From a virus, in the IMG/VR virus record IMGVR_UViG_3300007541_000228, positions 1-23,121 of that record: a DNA stretch of 23,121 bases; one strand, given 5' to 3'. The notes beneath the pieces were generated by a model. It saw only the letters and a list, made by a program, of their open reading frames with translations. It made no database searches and was not told the DNA's origin. Made by a program: the position numbers and the translations under genes. This document shows, piece by piece, positions 11,106 to 16,767 of this stretch (positions within the stretch are counted from its first letter, which is position 1; every line of letters begins with the position of its first letter).

Positions 11106-11573
11106 GGATTGGATTTGTGCGGGGGGATTTGGTGCATCCCACTGCTTTTTAAGTTCAGTTCCCTGATAGAATCCAAATCCACCACAAAGCAGAGCCAATA
11201 CAAGAACGATTGCTGCCTTACCGTGACCCAAATCGTCGTCACGTTCAGTATATTCTTCGATTGATTGTCCCGTCATTTTTTCACCAATCCAGGTCGCAAC
11301 TGCACCTCCAAGTGCCATCAGAATCCAGGGAGTAAATTGAATCAAAATCCAAATGCCTGCGATAAGACCAACGGCAGCGATTGATCCACCTACATCACCA
11401 CCAGAACCTAAAGATGAAGAGTTACTTACTTGTCGGAGATTTGAAATAGATTGAACATTGCCATGTTTGGCATAGATTTGTTGTTGTGCTCCAGAAAAAG
11501 TTGCTGCCTCAACTTCAGTCGAAATCCTGCCAACTTGTGAGTTGACGAATACATCTGCTTTCCAGGTTGCCAT
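11094..11573 (-). CDS. Multi-span membrane protein (159 aa), C-terminus from repeat
   Basis: The N-terminal ~50 residues (MATWKADVFVNSQVGRISTE ... GAQQQIYAKHGNVQSISNLR) form a soluble domain I recognise from cyanobacterial and cyanophage proteins: a short beta domain with a 'GA.QQIYA.YG' helix. Then come a Gly/Ser linker and three hydrophobic segments (about 64-80, 83-97, 119-136). The C-terminus ends S-K-N-S from repeat copy 12. Function unknown; possibly a membrane-associated host-take-over protein. Confidence 0.75.
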   Translation of the reverse strand: MATWKADVFVNSQVGRISTEVEAATFSGAQQQIYAKHGNVQSISNLRQVSNSSSLGSGGDVGGSIAAVGLIAGIWILIQFTPWILMALGGAVATWIGEKMTGQSIEEYTERDDDLGHGKAAIVLVLALLCGGFGFYQGTELKKQWDAPNPPAQIQSKNS

Positions 11574-11596
11574 AATAAAAGTTCCAAATAGTTTTG

Positions 11597-11812
11597 TTAG
11601 TTGTCCAGATCACTTTTCAGGAAGAGATGCTCAAAAATAAGAGAAGAAATCTCTGCTACCAGTTCATAATCTTCTGTTTTGAGTTTTGTAGCAACTGCCT
11701 CAGGGACAACTTCCATCATATAATCAATCCAACCCTCATCTGCATAGATGTAGTTGATGACCTCAGGAGTGAGAGCAATAGCAAGATTTTGAATGGTTTT
11801 CTCAGAAAGCAT
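11597..11812 (-). CDS. Conserved small acidic protein (71 aa)
   Basis: The protein starts MLSEKTIQNLAIALTPEVIN and ends IFEHLFLKSDLDN. It is helical and acidic. The opening 'MLSEKTIQNLA.ALTPEVI.YI' is a pattern I associate with cyanophage small proteins of unknown function. It lies in the copy-13 cassette. Confidence 0.75.
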   Translation of the reverse strand: MLSEKTIQNLAIALTPEVINYIYADEGWIDYMMEVVPEAVATKLKTEDYELVAEISSLIFEHLFLKSDLDN

Positions 11813-11836
11813 CAGATAGACTCCAAAATAAGGTAA

Positions 11837-12007
11837 TCAATAAAGTTCGTAAGGTTCGCAGTTATACTCAATCACATCCATAAACTCAGAGAAGCGATTG
11901 AGTGCTTTACCATTCATCTTTGGATCCATAAAATTATAGTAGAACTGAAGAGAATAGCGAGCACGATCTTCAGGACGATTCAAGATTTGCTGAAGTCTAT
12001 CGTTCAT
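11837..12007 (-). CDS. Small hypothetical protein (56 aa)
   Basis: The ORF starts MNDRLQQILNRPEDRARYSL and ends VIEYNCEPYELY. It is helical and mixed charged. It is the first gene after repeat copy 13, 19 nt from it, and is followed 24 nt later by the 71-aa gene. Not recognised. Confidence 0.7.
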   Translation of the reverse strand: MNDRLQQILNRPEDRARYSLQFYYNFMDPKMNGKALNRFSEFMDVIEYNCEPYELY

Positions 12008-12025
12008 TTGAGTGTGGTTGTGTCC

Positions 12026-12061
12026 TTACACCATAGCGGCAATCTCAAAGTTAGCTATTTT
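12026..12061 (-). repeat. Dispersed intergenic element, copy 13
   Basis: Intact core, end GCCGCTATGGTGTAAGG. The TAA stop of the 56-aa acidic gene overlaps its edge. Confidence 0.95.
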
Positions 12062-12230
12062 ATTGTCCCATAAGTTCCTCTTGGTCAGAGAAGTCAAGAA
12101 ACGTAATCGTTTCCTCATCTTCTACAACAAAAAGCGTAGGATAATGGATTTCATCGTCAAGAATAAACTCTTCGATAATGTAGTCGCAAGTGACTTCAAA
12201 TTCTTCTGCAAGATCACTAATTCGATTCAT
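12060..12230 (-). CDS. Very acidic small protein (56 aa)
   Basis: The protein starts MNRISDLAEEFEVTCDYIIE and contains DDEIHYPTLFVVEDEETITF. Net charge is strongly negative. Start 12230 is supported by GGAG 9 nt upstream; a longer ORF to 12269 has no such site. It overlaps the stop of the 33-aa membrane gene by 14 nt. The stop lies on the edge of repeat copy 13. DNA-mimic-like, but no family is recognised. Confidence 0.75.
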   Translation of the reverse strand: MNRISDLAEEFEVTCDYIIEEFILDDEIHYPTLFVVEDEETITFLDFSDQEELMGQ

Positions 12231-12318
12231 CTTTGTCTCCAAATAAGAAAATAAGTAACCAGATTTCAAGTGCTGCTAGAACTATCAGTTCCACTATCAC
12301 TGGTGGGAGTTGCATCAT
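12217..12318 (-). CDS. Mini membrane protein (33 aa)
   Basis: MMQLPPVIVELIVLAALEIW followed by LLIFLFGDKDESN: one long hydrophobic helix with a short charged tail. Two possible starts (12318, 12315). It overlaps the acidic gene downstream, and the GGAG of that gene lies within it, a typical coupled arrangement. Confidence 0.55.
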   Translation of the reverse strand: MMQLPPVIVELIVLAALEIWLLIFLFGDKDESN

Positions 12319-12355
12319 TTTGAGGTTTTACCACGCGAATGTTTGAGATGTATTC

Positions 12356-12391
12356 TTACACCATAGAGGCAATCTCAAAGTTAGCTATTTT
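12356..12391 (-). repeat. Dispersed intergenic element, copy 14
   Basis: Intact core, end GCCTCTATGGTGTAAGA. The NUMOD-type gene takes its TAG stop from the core. It precedes the 33-aa and 56-aa genes. Confidence 0.95.
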
Positions 12392-12891
12392 AATTCACTA
12401 GATACTTTTTCAACAGATTTAATATCTTTGTATTTGTTTCTTTTTCCTGAAAGGAACCGATACAATCCCCTATCACTGTATCCATTCTTCTTACACCATT
12501 CAACAATTCCAAATACATACTCAATTCTTCCATCAATAAAAGTGACTACATAATATCTTTTCCTTGAATTTATTACATTAGGATTTCCTTTCATTCCTTT
12601 TGATACATTTTCTCCATGATGTTTTGGTTTTGGTATTCTTGCAATCTTTTTCATATGCTCTAGCATTTTACCATCATATTTTAATCCCCTATTCCAAGCA
12701 ATATGTCCTTTTTGGGATTCACTCATTTTTTTCTTTGTTTCTTCACTAAAGGTGATACCTCTCATACCTTTATTCCAAGGAGAAATATTTGGTTTGTGAA
12801 AAACTTCAATATCAGTTGAATCTACAGTAATATATGTTGGACCATCTATGTTGAAAAACTTATTCAACGACTGAACGTTAATTTCTTGCAT
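12385..12891 (-). CDS. NUMOD-type DNA-binding protein, probable remnant of a homing endonuclease (168 aa)
   Basis: A NUMOD3-like motif is visible (PWNKGMRGITFSEETKKKMS, then a second partial NRGLK). A C-terminal helix-turn-helix-like module FGIVEWCKKNGYSDRGLYRF then LSGKRNKYKDI resembles the NUMOD1/IENR1 regions of phage homing endonucleases. I see no GIY-YIG or HNH catalytic motif, so the nuclease domain is missing or highly diverged. Start 12891 (MQEINVQSLN) has AAGAG 8 nt upstream and follows a late promoter. The first ATG (12915) lies only 3 nt past that promoter and cannot have a leader. The stop TAG is from repeat copy 14. Expression control is described for 12899-12980. Confidence 0.75.
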   Translation of the reverse strand: MQEINVQSLNKFFNIDGPTYITVDSTDIEVFHKPNISPWNKGMRGITFSEETKKKMSESQKGHIAWNRGLKYDGKMLEHMKKIARIPKPKHHGENVSKGMKGNPNVINSRKRYYVVTFIDGRIEYVFGIVEWCKKNGYSDRGLYRFLSGKRNKYKDIKSVEKVSSELK

Positions 12892-12918
12892 TACTGCTCT
12901 TAAATTGACTCGCATTAT

Positions 12919-12926
12919 TATTTATA
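12919..12926 (-). promoter_or_regulatory. Late promoter TATAAATA (perfect octamer)
   Basis: Minus strand TATAAATA matches the T4-type late consensus exactly. The start would fall near 12913, giving a leader of about 22 nt to ATG 12891. Confidence 0.8.
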
Positions 12927-12933
12927 ATAAAAG

Positions 12934-12953
12934 GGAGGAGATTTCTCTCCTCC
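12934..12953 (-). terminator. Rho-independent terminator with GAAA tetraloop
   Basis: GGAGGAGA, loop GAAA, TCTCCTCC then CTTTTATT on the minus strand. It ends the four-gene operon 13646-12991 and insulates the late-transcribed gene downstream. Confidence 0.9.
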
Positions 12954-12990
12954 AACCTTAAATGGTGCGAGTCAGTTAAGGCACTATTAT

Positions 12991-13125
12991 TTATTTGCGA
13001 TAAACATTGCTGTAAGAACGCCAAAAACGACGGAAAGCAACCACAGTAATGAGTAGCGCCGAACTAATGCCAACAAGACCAAGGAAGGTGGTAGCATCGC
13101 CAGTAAAATTGTAAGTTTCAATCAT
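12991..13125 (-). CDS. Small membrane protein (44 aa)
   Basis: The protein starts MIETYNFTGDATTFLGLVGI and continues SSALLITVVAFRRFWRSYSN. One transmembrane helix (about residues 12-31) is followed by a basic, aromatic tail, which suggests N-out/C-in orientation. It overlaps the upstream gene by ATGA. Last gene before the terminator. Likely host-membrane insertion; unknown role. Confidence 0.7.
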   Translation of the reverse strand: MIETYNFTGDATTFLGLVGISSALLITVVAFRRFWRSYSNVYRK

Positions 13126-13271
13126 TTTTCGTAAATACAGTTGGGGTGAGGTTGAGGTAGAGTAGCACACGCTCTATCGTATGCTTTGAATAGTTGATCG
13201 TCTCTTTGTGCTAGGAATACATTATACCCCACAATCAAAGAGATTGAAGATAGAATTGCTAAGACTTTCAT
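13122..13271 (-). CDS. Small membrane-anchored or exported protein (49 aa)
   Basis: The protein starts MKVLAILSSISLIVGYNVFL then AQRDDQLFKAYDRAC and ends PNCIYEK. An N-terminal hydrophobic segment (signal or anchor, possible cleavage after F-L-A) is followed by a short domain with two cysteines. ATGA overlaps link it to both neighbours. Function unknown. Confidence 0.7.
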   Translation of the reverse strand: MKVLAILSSISLIVGYNVFLAQRDDQLFKAYDRACATLPQPHPNCIYEK

Positions 13272-13444
13272 TCAAGTTCCTGCATAATAGTTTCAAGAGA
13301 CTTTACAGTAGATTCTACTGTAGAACGAAAATACCCTGTTGCAAATGGATAACCTCTTTCTTTATCTTGAACAGCATCAGAACAAACTTTTAGTGTATTA
13401 TTGAGTCCTTCAATTACAGTCAGGATTTGATCTTTAGTGTTCAT
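13268..13444 (-). CDS. Small helical protein (58 aa)
   Basis: The sequence starts MNTKDQILTVIEGLNNTLKV and ends SLETIMQELE. It is predicted as two or three helices, with a single short loop (GYPFATGYF). Start 13444 is preferred, one base after the upstream stop (TGAAATG). ATGA overlap at the 3' end. Not recognised. Confidence 0.7.
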   Translation of the reverse strand: MNTKDQILTVIEGLNNTLKVCSDAVQDKERGYPFATGYFRSTVESTVKSLETIMQELE

Positions 13445-13445
13445 T

Positions 13446-13646
13446 TCAGTTGCCTTCAGCAATTTGATTGAGGACGTTGCGAGCAAAAGTCATAAACTTA
13501 TAGGGAGTAACGCCCCTGTGCTCATAGAAATCAAGCATATCAGATTGATTGTAGGTGTTCACAATCAGAGCACAAGCATCATAAAGTGCTGCTTTATGTT
13601 CTTCCTTAGAGTGAAAAGAAATTGCGCTGTAGGATGGGAGAGTCAT
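13446..13646 (-). CDS. Hypothetical protein (66 aa)
   Basis: The protein starts MTLPSYSAISFHSKEEHKAA and contains LYDACALIVNTYNQSDMLDF and YEHRGVTPYKFMTFARNVL. It is largely helical. It is the first gene after repeat copy 15, leading the operon that ends at the GAAA-loop terminator. Not recognised. Confidence 0.7.
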   Translation of the reverse strand: MTLPSYSAISFHSKEEHKAALYDACALIVNTYNQSDMLDFYEHRGVTPYKFMTFARNVLNQIAEGN

Positions 13647-13658
13647 TTGGTTGTGTCC

Positions 13659-13695
13659 TTACACCCTAGCGGCAATCTCAAAGTTAGCTATTTTT
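13659..13695 (-). repeat. Dispersed intergenic element, copy 15
   Basis: Intact core, end GCCGCTAGGGTGTAAGG. It is the 5' boundary of a four-gene operon whose 3' boundary is a strong terminator, which fits a transcript-start role. Confidence 0.95.
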
Positions 13696-13709
13696 GAAAG
13701 GAGGTAATC

Positions 13710-14234
13710 TCAAAGAATACCTTCAAGACCTTCCAGGATTTCAGCAGAAGTGATACTTTTACTGGATGGTTTCACATCCTTAGCAAGAATAGTATAATCA
13801 CCAGGAAGAAACTTTACTTTAGCACATGGAGACTTAGGAGTGTAGTAGATACGCTTCTCCACAGTTTCCCAGTCAGTTACACCAATCGACATAAATTCAG
13901 TATCCACCAACAGCATGTAATCAAATGTTTTCTCGATTATTTTATTGTCCGATTGGAAGTTCTTGAGAATGATAGATGAAGTTGACCCATTCTTGTTGAA
14001 CATCTTGAGTTTACCCTTCATCTCATAAAGCAAATTATCTACTGACGACATAAAATCTACACCATCTTTGTAATCTCCAACGTATTGGAGTTGACCATCG
14101 CTCCATTTTGCAAAAGATTTCTCTTGCAACCATGTGCGAATTGTTTTGAAGGCATTAGACTTCATCTGCGTTGTGTTAGTTGCATTTACACAACCGAAGA
14201 ACTCTTCAAGATTAAAACGTGAAATGTCGATCAT
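13710..14234 (-). CDS. Possible PD-(D/E)XK nuclease-like protein (174 aa)
   Basis: A candidate active site lies in YKDGVDFMSSVDNLLYEMKG: D57/D60 followed by E71-M-K73, in the order D-(x)n-E-x-K. A following region (SSIILKNF ... FDYMLLVDTEFMSIGVTDWE) has the strand-helix pattern seen after the catalytic core of some restriction-type enzymes. The match is by eye and weak; it could be an unrelated alpha/beta protein. It follows repeat copy 16 and stands alone before copy 15. Confidence 0.45.
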   Translation of the reverse strand: MIDISRFNLEEFFGCVNATNTTQMKSNAFKTIRTWLQEKSFAKWSDGQLQYVGDYKDGVDFMSSVDNLLYEMKGKLKMFNKNGSTSSIILKNFQSDNKIIEKTFDYMLLVDTEFMSIGVTDWETVEKRIYYTPKSPCAKVKFLPGDYTILAKDVKPSSKSITSAEILEGLEGIL

Positions 14235-14245
14235 AATGTGGGTTC

Positions 14246-14282
14246 TTACACTCTAGTGGCAATCTCAAAGTTAGCTATTTTT
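14246..14282 (-). repeat. Dispersed intergenic element, copy 16
   Basis: Intact core, end GCCACTAGAGTGTAAGA. It lies 2 nt after the 123-aa gene stop and 11 nt before ATG 14234. Confidence 0.95.
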
Positions 14283-14284
14283 GC

Positions 14285-14656
14285 TCACAGACGATTGGAT
14301 GCAACTTGCCACTGAATGTCTTGCGGTTGGATCACCTGCTCCATACCATTAGTGGACATAATGATGTATTTGGAGACAACATCTGCCAATTCAAGAGATG
14401 ACTTTGGACCATTTGCAAAGTATCCAAGTTCAGACACAACTTTTACAAGAATCTCATCGTGCCGAGGACAATCCCAATCGAAAATATATTTTGCCTCCCA
14501 CCACTTTTTGGGACTGATCTCATCAGGTTCTCCATAAGAAGTTCCATAGTTTGGATTTTCTTTCACATATTTGGATCCAAGTTCTACCATCTTCTCAAGT
14601 GCTTGCTGAGAAAGACCGAACTGCCCAACGCAATTATTGTAGACGACTTTTGCCAT
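14285..14656 (-). CDS. Conserved protein with K-V-V-Y-N-x-C-x-G-x-F-G-L-S N-terminus (123 aa)
   Basis: The start MAKVVYNNCVGQFGLSQQAL matches a broad family of unknown function ('KI.YN.C.GGFGLS.EA'), found in bacteria and phages. The central ...DCPRHDEILVKVVSELG is also typical ('...RHDP.LV.VV.ELG'), as is the final beta strand region. Start 14656 is used: it matches the family and lies about 19 nt after the predicted transcript start of the promoter at 14682-14710. Confidence 0.8.
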   Translation of the reverse strand: MAKVVYNNCVGQFGLSQQALEKMVELGSKYVKENPNYGTSYGEPDEISPKKWWEAKYIFDWDCPRHDEILVKVVSELGYFANGPKSSLELADVVSKYIIMSTNGMEQVIQPQDIQWQVASNRL

Positions 14657-14681
14657 TTTGAGTTTTATAGAGGTTTGGAGT

Positions 14682-14710
14682 ATTTTAGTGGTTTTGAAAC
14701 CTGTAGTCAA
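14682..14710 (-). promoter_or_regulatory. Sigma70-type promoter inside the end of the deaminase-like gene
   Basis: TTGACT (14710-14705), 17 nt, TAAAAT (14687-14682) on the minus strand. The -35 overlaps the last codons and stop of the upstream gene. This gene boundary is one without the dispersed repeat, so a conventional promoter stands in its place. Confidence 0.75.
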
Positions 14711-15087
14711 GTCTTGTATTCATACAAAAATCCATCATCAGTTGTATAATGAATGTTTGCAATTTCTGCTTCTTTGATTGCTAGTTGACAAATTGGGCAG
14801 GGACGACTTGAGCGTAACTTACCTTGATTATTGACTCTTGCAACAACAATCGTATCACACTCTTCTTTACATCTTACCAGTGCAGAAATCTCTGCATGAA
14901 GATAAATCTTCTCTGGAAGTCCTGCACGATTTGCAAAAAATGCTTGAAGTGGATGTGATTTTGTTTCAAGATTTGTTGCTGTCGTAACTACCTTGTTTTT
15001 GTTGAGTAGTAGAGCACCAACTTTCTTTTTAGATGGCGAAGACCTTGCAGTTTCAACCGCAAGATCATAAATTGACGAAGAAAGCAT
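14707..15087 (-). CDS. Cytidine/dCMP deaminase-like zinc protein (126 aa)
   Basis: Zinc and catalytic motifs are H64-A-E66 (YLHAEISAL) and C97-P-I-C100 (RPCPIC), in the order and spacing of the cytidine/deoxycytidylate deaminase superfamily. T4-type dCMP deaminases are about 190 residues, so this is a short form near the length of free cytidine deaminases. The VGALLLNKNKVVTTATN strand pair before HAE also fits the fold. A role in nucleotide supply is likely; base or nucleic-acid deamination cannot be excluded. Confidence 0.75.
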   Translation of the reverse strand: MLSSSIYDLAVETARSSPSKKKVGALLLNKNKVVTTATNLETKSHPLQAFFANRAGLPEKIYLHAEISALVRCKEECDTIVVARVNNQGKLRSSRPCPICQLAIKEAEIANIHYTTDDGFLYEYKT

Positions 15088-15095
15088 CAGGTAAT

Positions 15096-15383
15096 CTAAA
15101 GAATAATCGAAAGAAAATCCCAGCGGGAAATGTTGGAGTTGTAATACTTATTGATTATATCCGTTGCTGCCTGATTACACTCAGAATCAAGGAATCCATA
15201 CTGATTATATCCATTGAGATCGACAAACTCATAAAACCTTTTCTGTGCCCATACAGGACTATGAGTAGTGCTTAGAATCTCAAGAAACTCTTTATTCAGT
15301 TGTTCAATCACAACATCAGGAGTATCAGTATAGCAATCCCATTCGCTACGTTTGATTTCAAGTTTTTCGCGTGTGACGATCAT
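15096..15383 (-). CDS. Hypothetical protein (95 aa)
   Basis: The protein starts MIVTREKLEIKRSEWDCYTD and contains NKEFLEILSTTHSPVWAQKR and FLDSECNQAATDIINKYYNS. It is helical, with a conserved-looking aromatic surface. It follows repeat copy 17 and lies 8 nt upstream of the deaminase-like gene, so the two share a transcript. Not recognised. Confidence 0.7.
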   Translation of the reverse strand: MIVTREKLEIKRSEWDCYTDTPDVVIEQLNKEFLEILSTTHSPVWAQKRFYEFVDLNGYNQYGFLDSECNQAATDIINKYYNSNISRWDFLSIIL

Positions 15384-15395
15384 AATTTGATTTCT

Positions 15396-15431
15396 TTCAC
15401 CATAGGGACAATCTCAAAGTTAGATATTTTT
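15396..15431 (-). repeat. Dispersed intergenic element, copy 17 (diverged)
   Basis: Two core changes (ATATCTAAC for ATAGCTAAC; TTGTCC for TTGCC) and end CCCTATGGTGAAAG. It still lies exactly between a stop (TAA on its edge) and the next start. Confidence 0.85.
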
Positions 15432-16143
15432 AACGAGGTGGATGTGCTTTCTGAACTACAGCAAGAAGTTTGGTTCTTTCTACACCTTTTGGTGGGCGCC
15501 CGTGAGTTTCAGTAAATCCAGCAATCGCTTCCTCTTTTGCTTTATTGTATGCTGCTCTCTTATCAGCATTTTGTTTCGCACTGCGGATTTTAGTCTTCTC
15601 TTTAGAAGTCAATGGTCCACCTGCCTTTTTCTCTGCTTCAGTATAATCGTGCTTGGTATAAGAACGCTTAGGTGCTGATGATGTTTCAGGTTTTTTAGAA
15701 GCAGCATCCTTTCTTAGAAGTTCAGTTGCTTTCTTTTCAGTTTCTCTCGATGATGCTGGTTTTGCATCAGGTTTTGATTCACTACTACCAGATGCTGCTG
15801 CTCTTCTTGCTAATGCTGCTTTTCTTCTTTCTTCTTTTGCTGCCGCTGCTGCTTTTGCTGCTCTTTCTTTGGGATCAACACTACGATCTACGGCACCAAT
15901 CTGTGCAGTTGCTTTACCTGCTTCTCTACTCTTACCAATGTCACTTCTTGGTTTCTGAACAACAGCAACTGTCTTTCTTTCGCCAGTTTTGGGATCAATT
16001 TCTGTTTTAGTTCTTTTGATCTTAGCAGGACTTTTACGCCGTGACTGAGGATCTCTTTCCTTTCTTACAGTCATTGACCCTAGATCAGTACGATCTAATG
16101 CCTCAAGGCAGAGAATCTTAAAATCAGAAAAAGAAATGGACAT
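15430..16143 (-). CDS. Basic Lys/Ala-rich protein (237 aa)
   Basis: The N-terminus MSISFSDFKILCLEALDRTD looks folded. Residues ~25-190 are a low-complexity, strongly basic region rich in K, A, R and E (KERAAKAAAAAKEERRKAAL, and Ser/Ala/Pro linkers). The C-terminal ~50 residues return to a helical, basic domain (AIAGFTETHGRPPKGVERTK). Charge and composition suggest a nucleic-acid-binding or packaged protein. It has its own late-type promoter (16168-16175) behind a strong terminator, which supports late expression. No family assignment. Confidence 0.7.
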   Translation of the reverse strand: MSISFSDFKILCLEALDRTDLGSMTVRKERDPQSRRKSPAKIKRTKTEIDPKTGERKTVAVVQKPRSDIGKSREAGKATAQIGAVDRSVDPKERAAKAAAAAKEERRKAALARRAAASGSSESKPDAKPASSRETEKKATELLRKDAASKKPETSSAPKRSYTKHDYTEAEKKAGGPLTSKEKTKIRSAKQNADKRAAYNKAKEEAIAGFTETHGRPPKGVERTKLLAVVQKAHPPR

Positions 16144-16167
16144 TGGTATAACTAAACCCTTATGGTT

Positions 16168-16175
16168 TATTTATT
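16168..16175 (-). promoter_or_regulatory. Late-type promoter AATAAATA
   Basis: Seven of eight bases match TATAAATA. It lies 25 nt before ATG 16143 and just after the terminator at 16186-16209. Confidence 0.6.
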
Positions 16176-16185
16176 CATAATAAAA

Positions 16186-16209
16186 CCTCTTGACTCAAAA
16201 GTCAAGAGG
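16186..16209 (-). terminator. Rho-independent terminator
   Basis: CCTCTTGACT, loop TTTG, AGTCAAGAGG then TTTTATTAT on the minus strand: a perfect 10-bp stem with a T-run. It ends the operon 16714-16223, which begins at repeat copy 18. Confidence 0.9.
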
Positions 16210-16222
16210 CAATGGACAGTTC

Positions 16223-16384
16223 TCAAACTGGTTCGCTACAAAACTTGTAAGAATAACCTGGATAAAACTTTTTTACAATGTGAGGAACTCCATACCTTCC
16301 AAGTTGCCCATTATAATTCCAGTAAATGTTGATGATTTTATTTTGTTCATCAACAGTATGCTGAAAAGGAAACTCAGTTTTCAT
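16223..16384 (-). CDS. Small basic protein (53 aa)
   Basis: The protein starts MKTEFPFQHTVDEQNKIINI and contains YWNYNGQLGRYGVPHIVKKF. It is beta-rich and aromatic, with basic C-terminal half. It overlaps the upstream gene by 11 nt and is followed by a strong terminator. Not recognised. Confidence 0.7.
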   Translation of the reverse strand: MKTEFPFQHTVDEQNKIINIYWNYNGQLGRYGVPHIVKKFYPGYSYKFCSEPV

Positions 16385-16583
16385 CTTCTGTTACAGAAAC
16401 ACTGCGAGATTTTGTCTTTGATATAGCAACCTTACCTTCTTCGTAGAATTGTACTACACGGGCACGACGAAGTTGAAGTAGCATTTCATACTGCTCTTTT
16501 TGCTCCCGAGTGTATCGAAAATCTTGTGCCTTCCATGCCTTGCGAAGGTCTTGCATTTGACGGAGAATGTCGTGAAAATACAT
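16374..16583 (-). CDS. Conserved small phage protein (69 aa)
   Basis: The protein starts MYFHDILRQMQDLRKAWKAQ and contains RYTREQKEQYEMLLQLRRAR. I recognise 'MYFHDILRQMQ.LR..W' as recurrent in cyanomyoviruses, function unknown. Start 16583 (ATG) is preferred over the TTG at 16592. It lies 5 nt after the stop of the 41-aa gene. Confidence 0.8.
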   Translation of the reverse strand: MYFHDILRQMQDLRKAWKAQDFRYTREQKEQYEMLLQLRRARVVQFYEEGKVAISKTKSRSVSVTEDEN

Positions 16584-16588
16584 AGGAA

Positions 16589-16714
16589 TCAATAGTCGTA
16601 CTGTGAGTTTAGGTAATCGGTGAAGTAATCACCCTCTTCATCTTCCTTGAGTTCAGGAATGTCATAGATTTCTCCAGGCATATCTTGGATTTCTTGCCAG
16701 AGTTCGTCAAACAT
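16589..16714 (-). CDS. Small very acidic protein (41 aa)
   Basis: MFDELWQEIQDMPGEIYDIP then ELKEDEEGDYFTDYLNS: only one basic residue. It heads the three-gene operon after repeat copy 18. Acidic and tyrosine-rich; a DNA-mimic peptide is conceivable but unproven. Confidence 0.65.
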   Translation of the reverse strand: MFDELWQEIQDMPGEIYDIPELKEDEEGDYFTDYLNSQYDY

Positions 16715-16730
16715 TTTTTGTGAGTAATCC

Positions 16731-16767
16731 TTACACCTAAGAAGCAATCTCAAAGTTAGCTATTTTT
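16731..16767 (-). repeat. Dispersed intergenic element, copy 18
   Basis: Core with one change (ATTGCT for ATTGCC), end TCTTAGGTGTAAGG. The methyltransferase stop TAA overlaps its A-run. It heads the operon that ends at 16186-16209. Confidence 0.9.

Larger units (their letters stand above)
12899..12980 (-). promoter_or_regulatory. Inverted repeat enclosing a late promoter upstream of the NUMOD-type gene
   Basis: TGACTCGCA (minus 12974-12966) pairs exactly with TGCGAGTCA (12914-12906), extended by CTTAA (12980-12976) with TTAAG (12903-12899), the latter overlapping the AAGAG ribosome-binding site. The loop holds a terminator and the late promoter. Read-through RNA can hide the binding site; late RNA starts past the 5' arm and cannot. 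Confidence 0.7.

Noticed and set aside
15726-16010. Leucine-rich plus-strand ORF
   Set aside because: It is the antisense shadow of the Lys/Ala/Glu-rich gene; CTT/CTG/TTC runs create artificial Leu/Phe.
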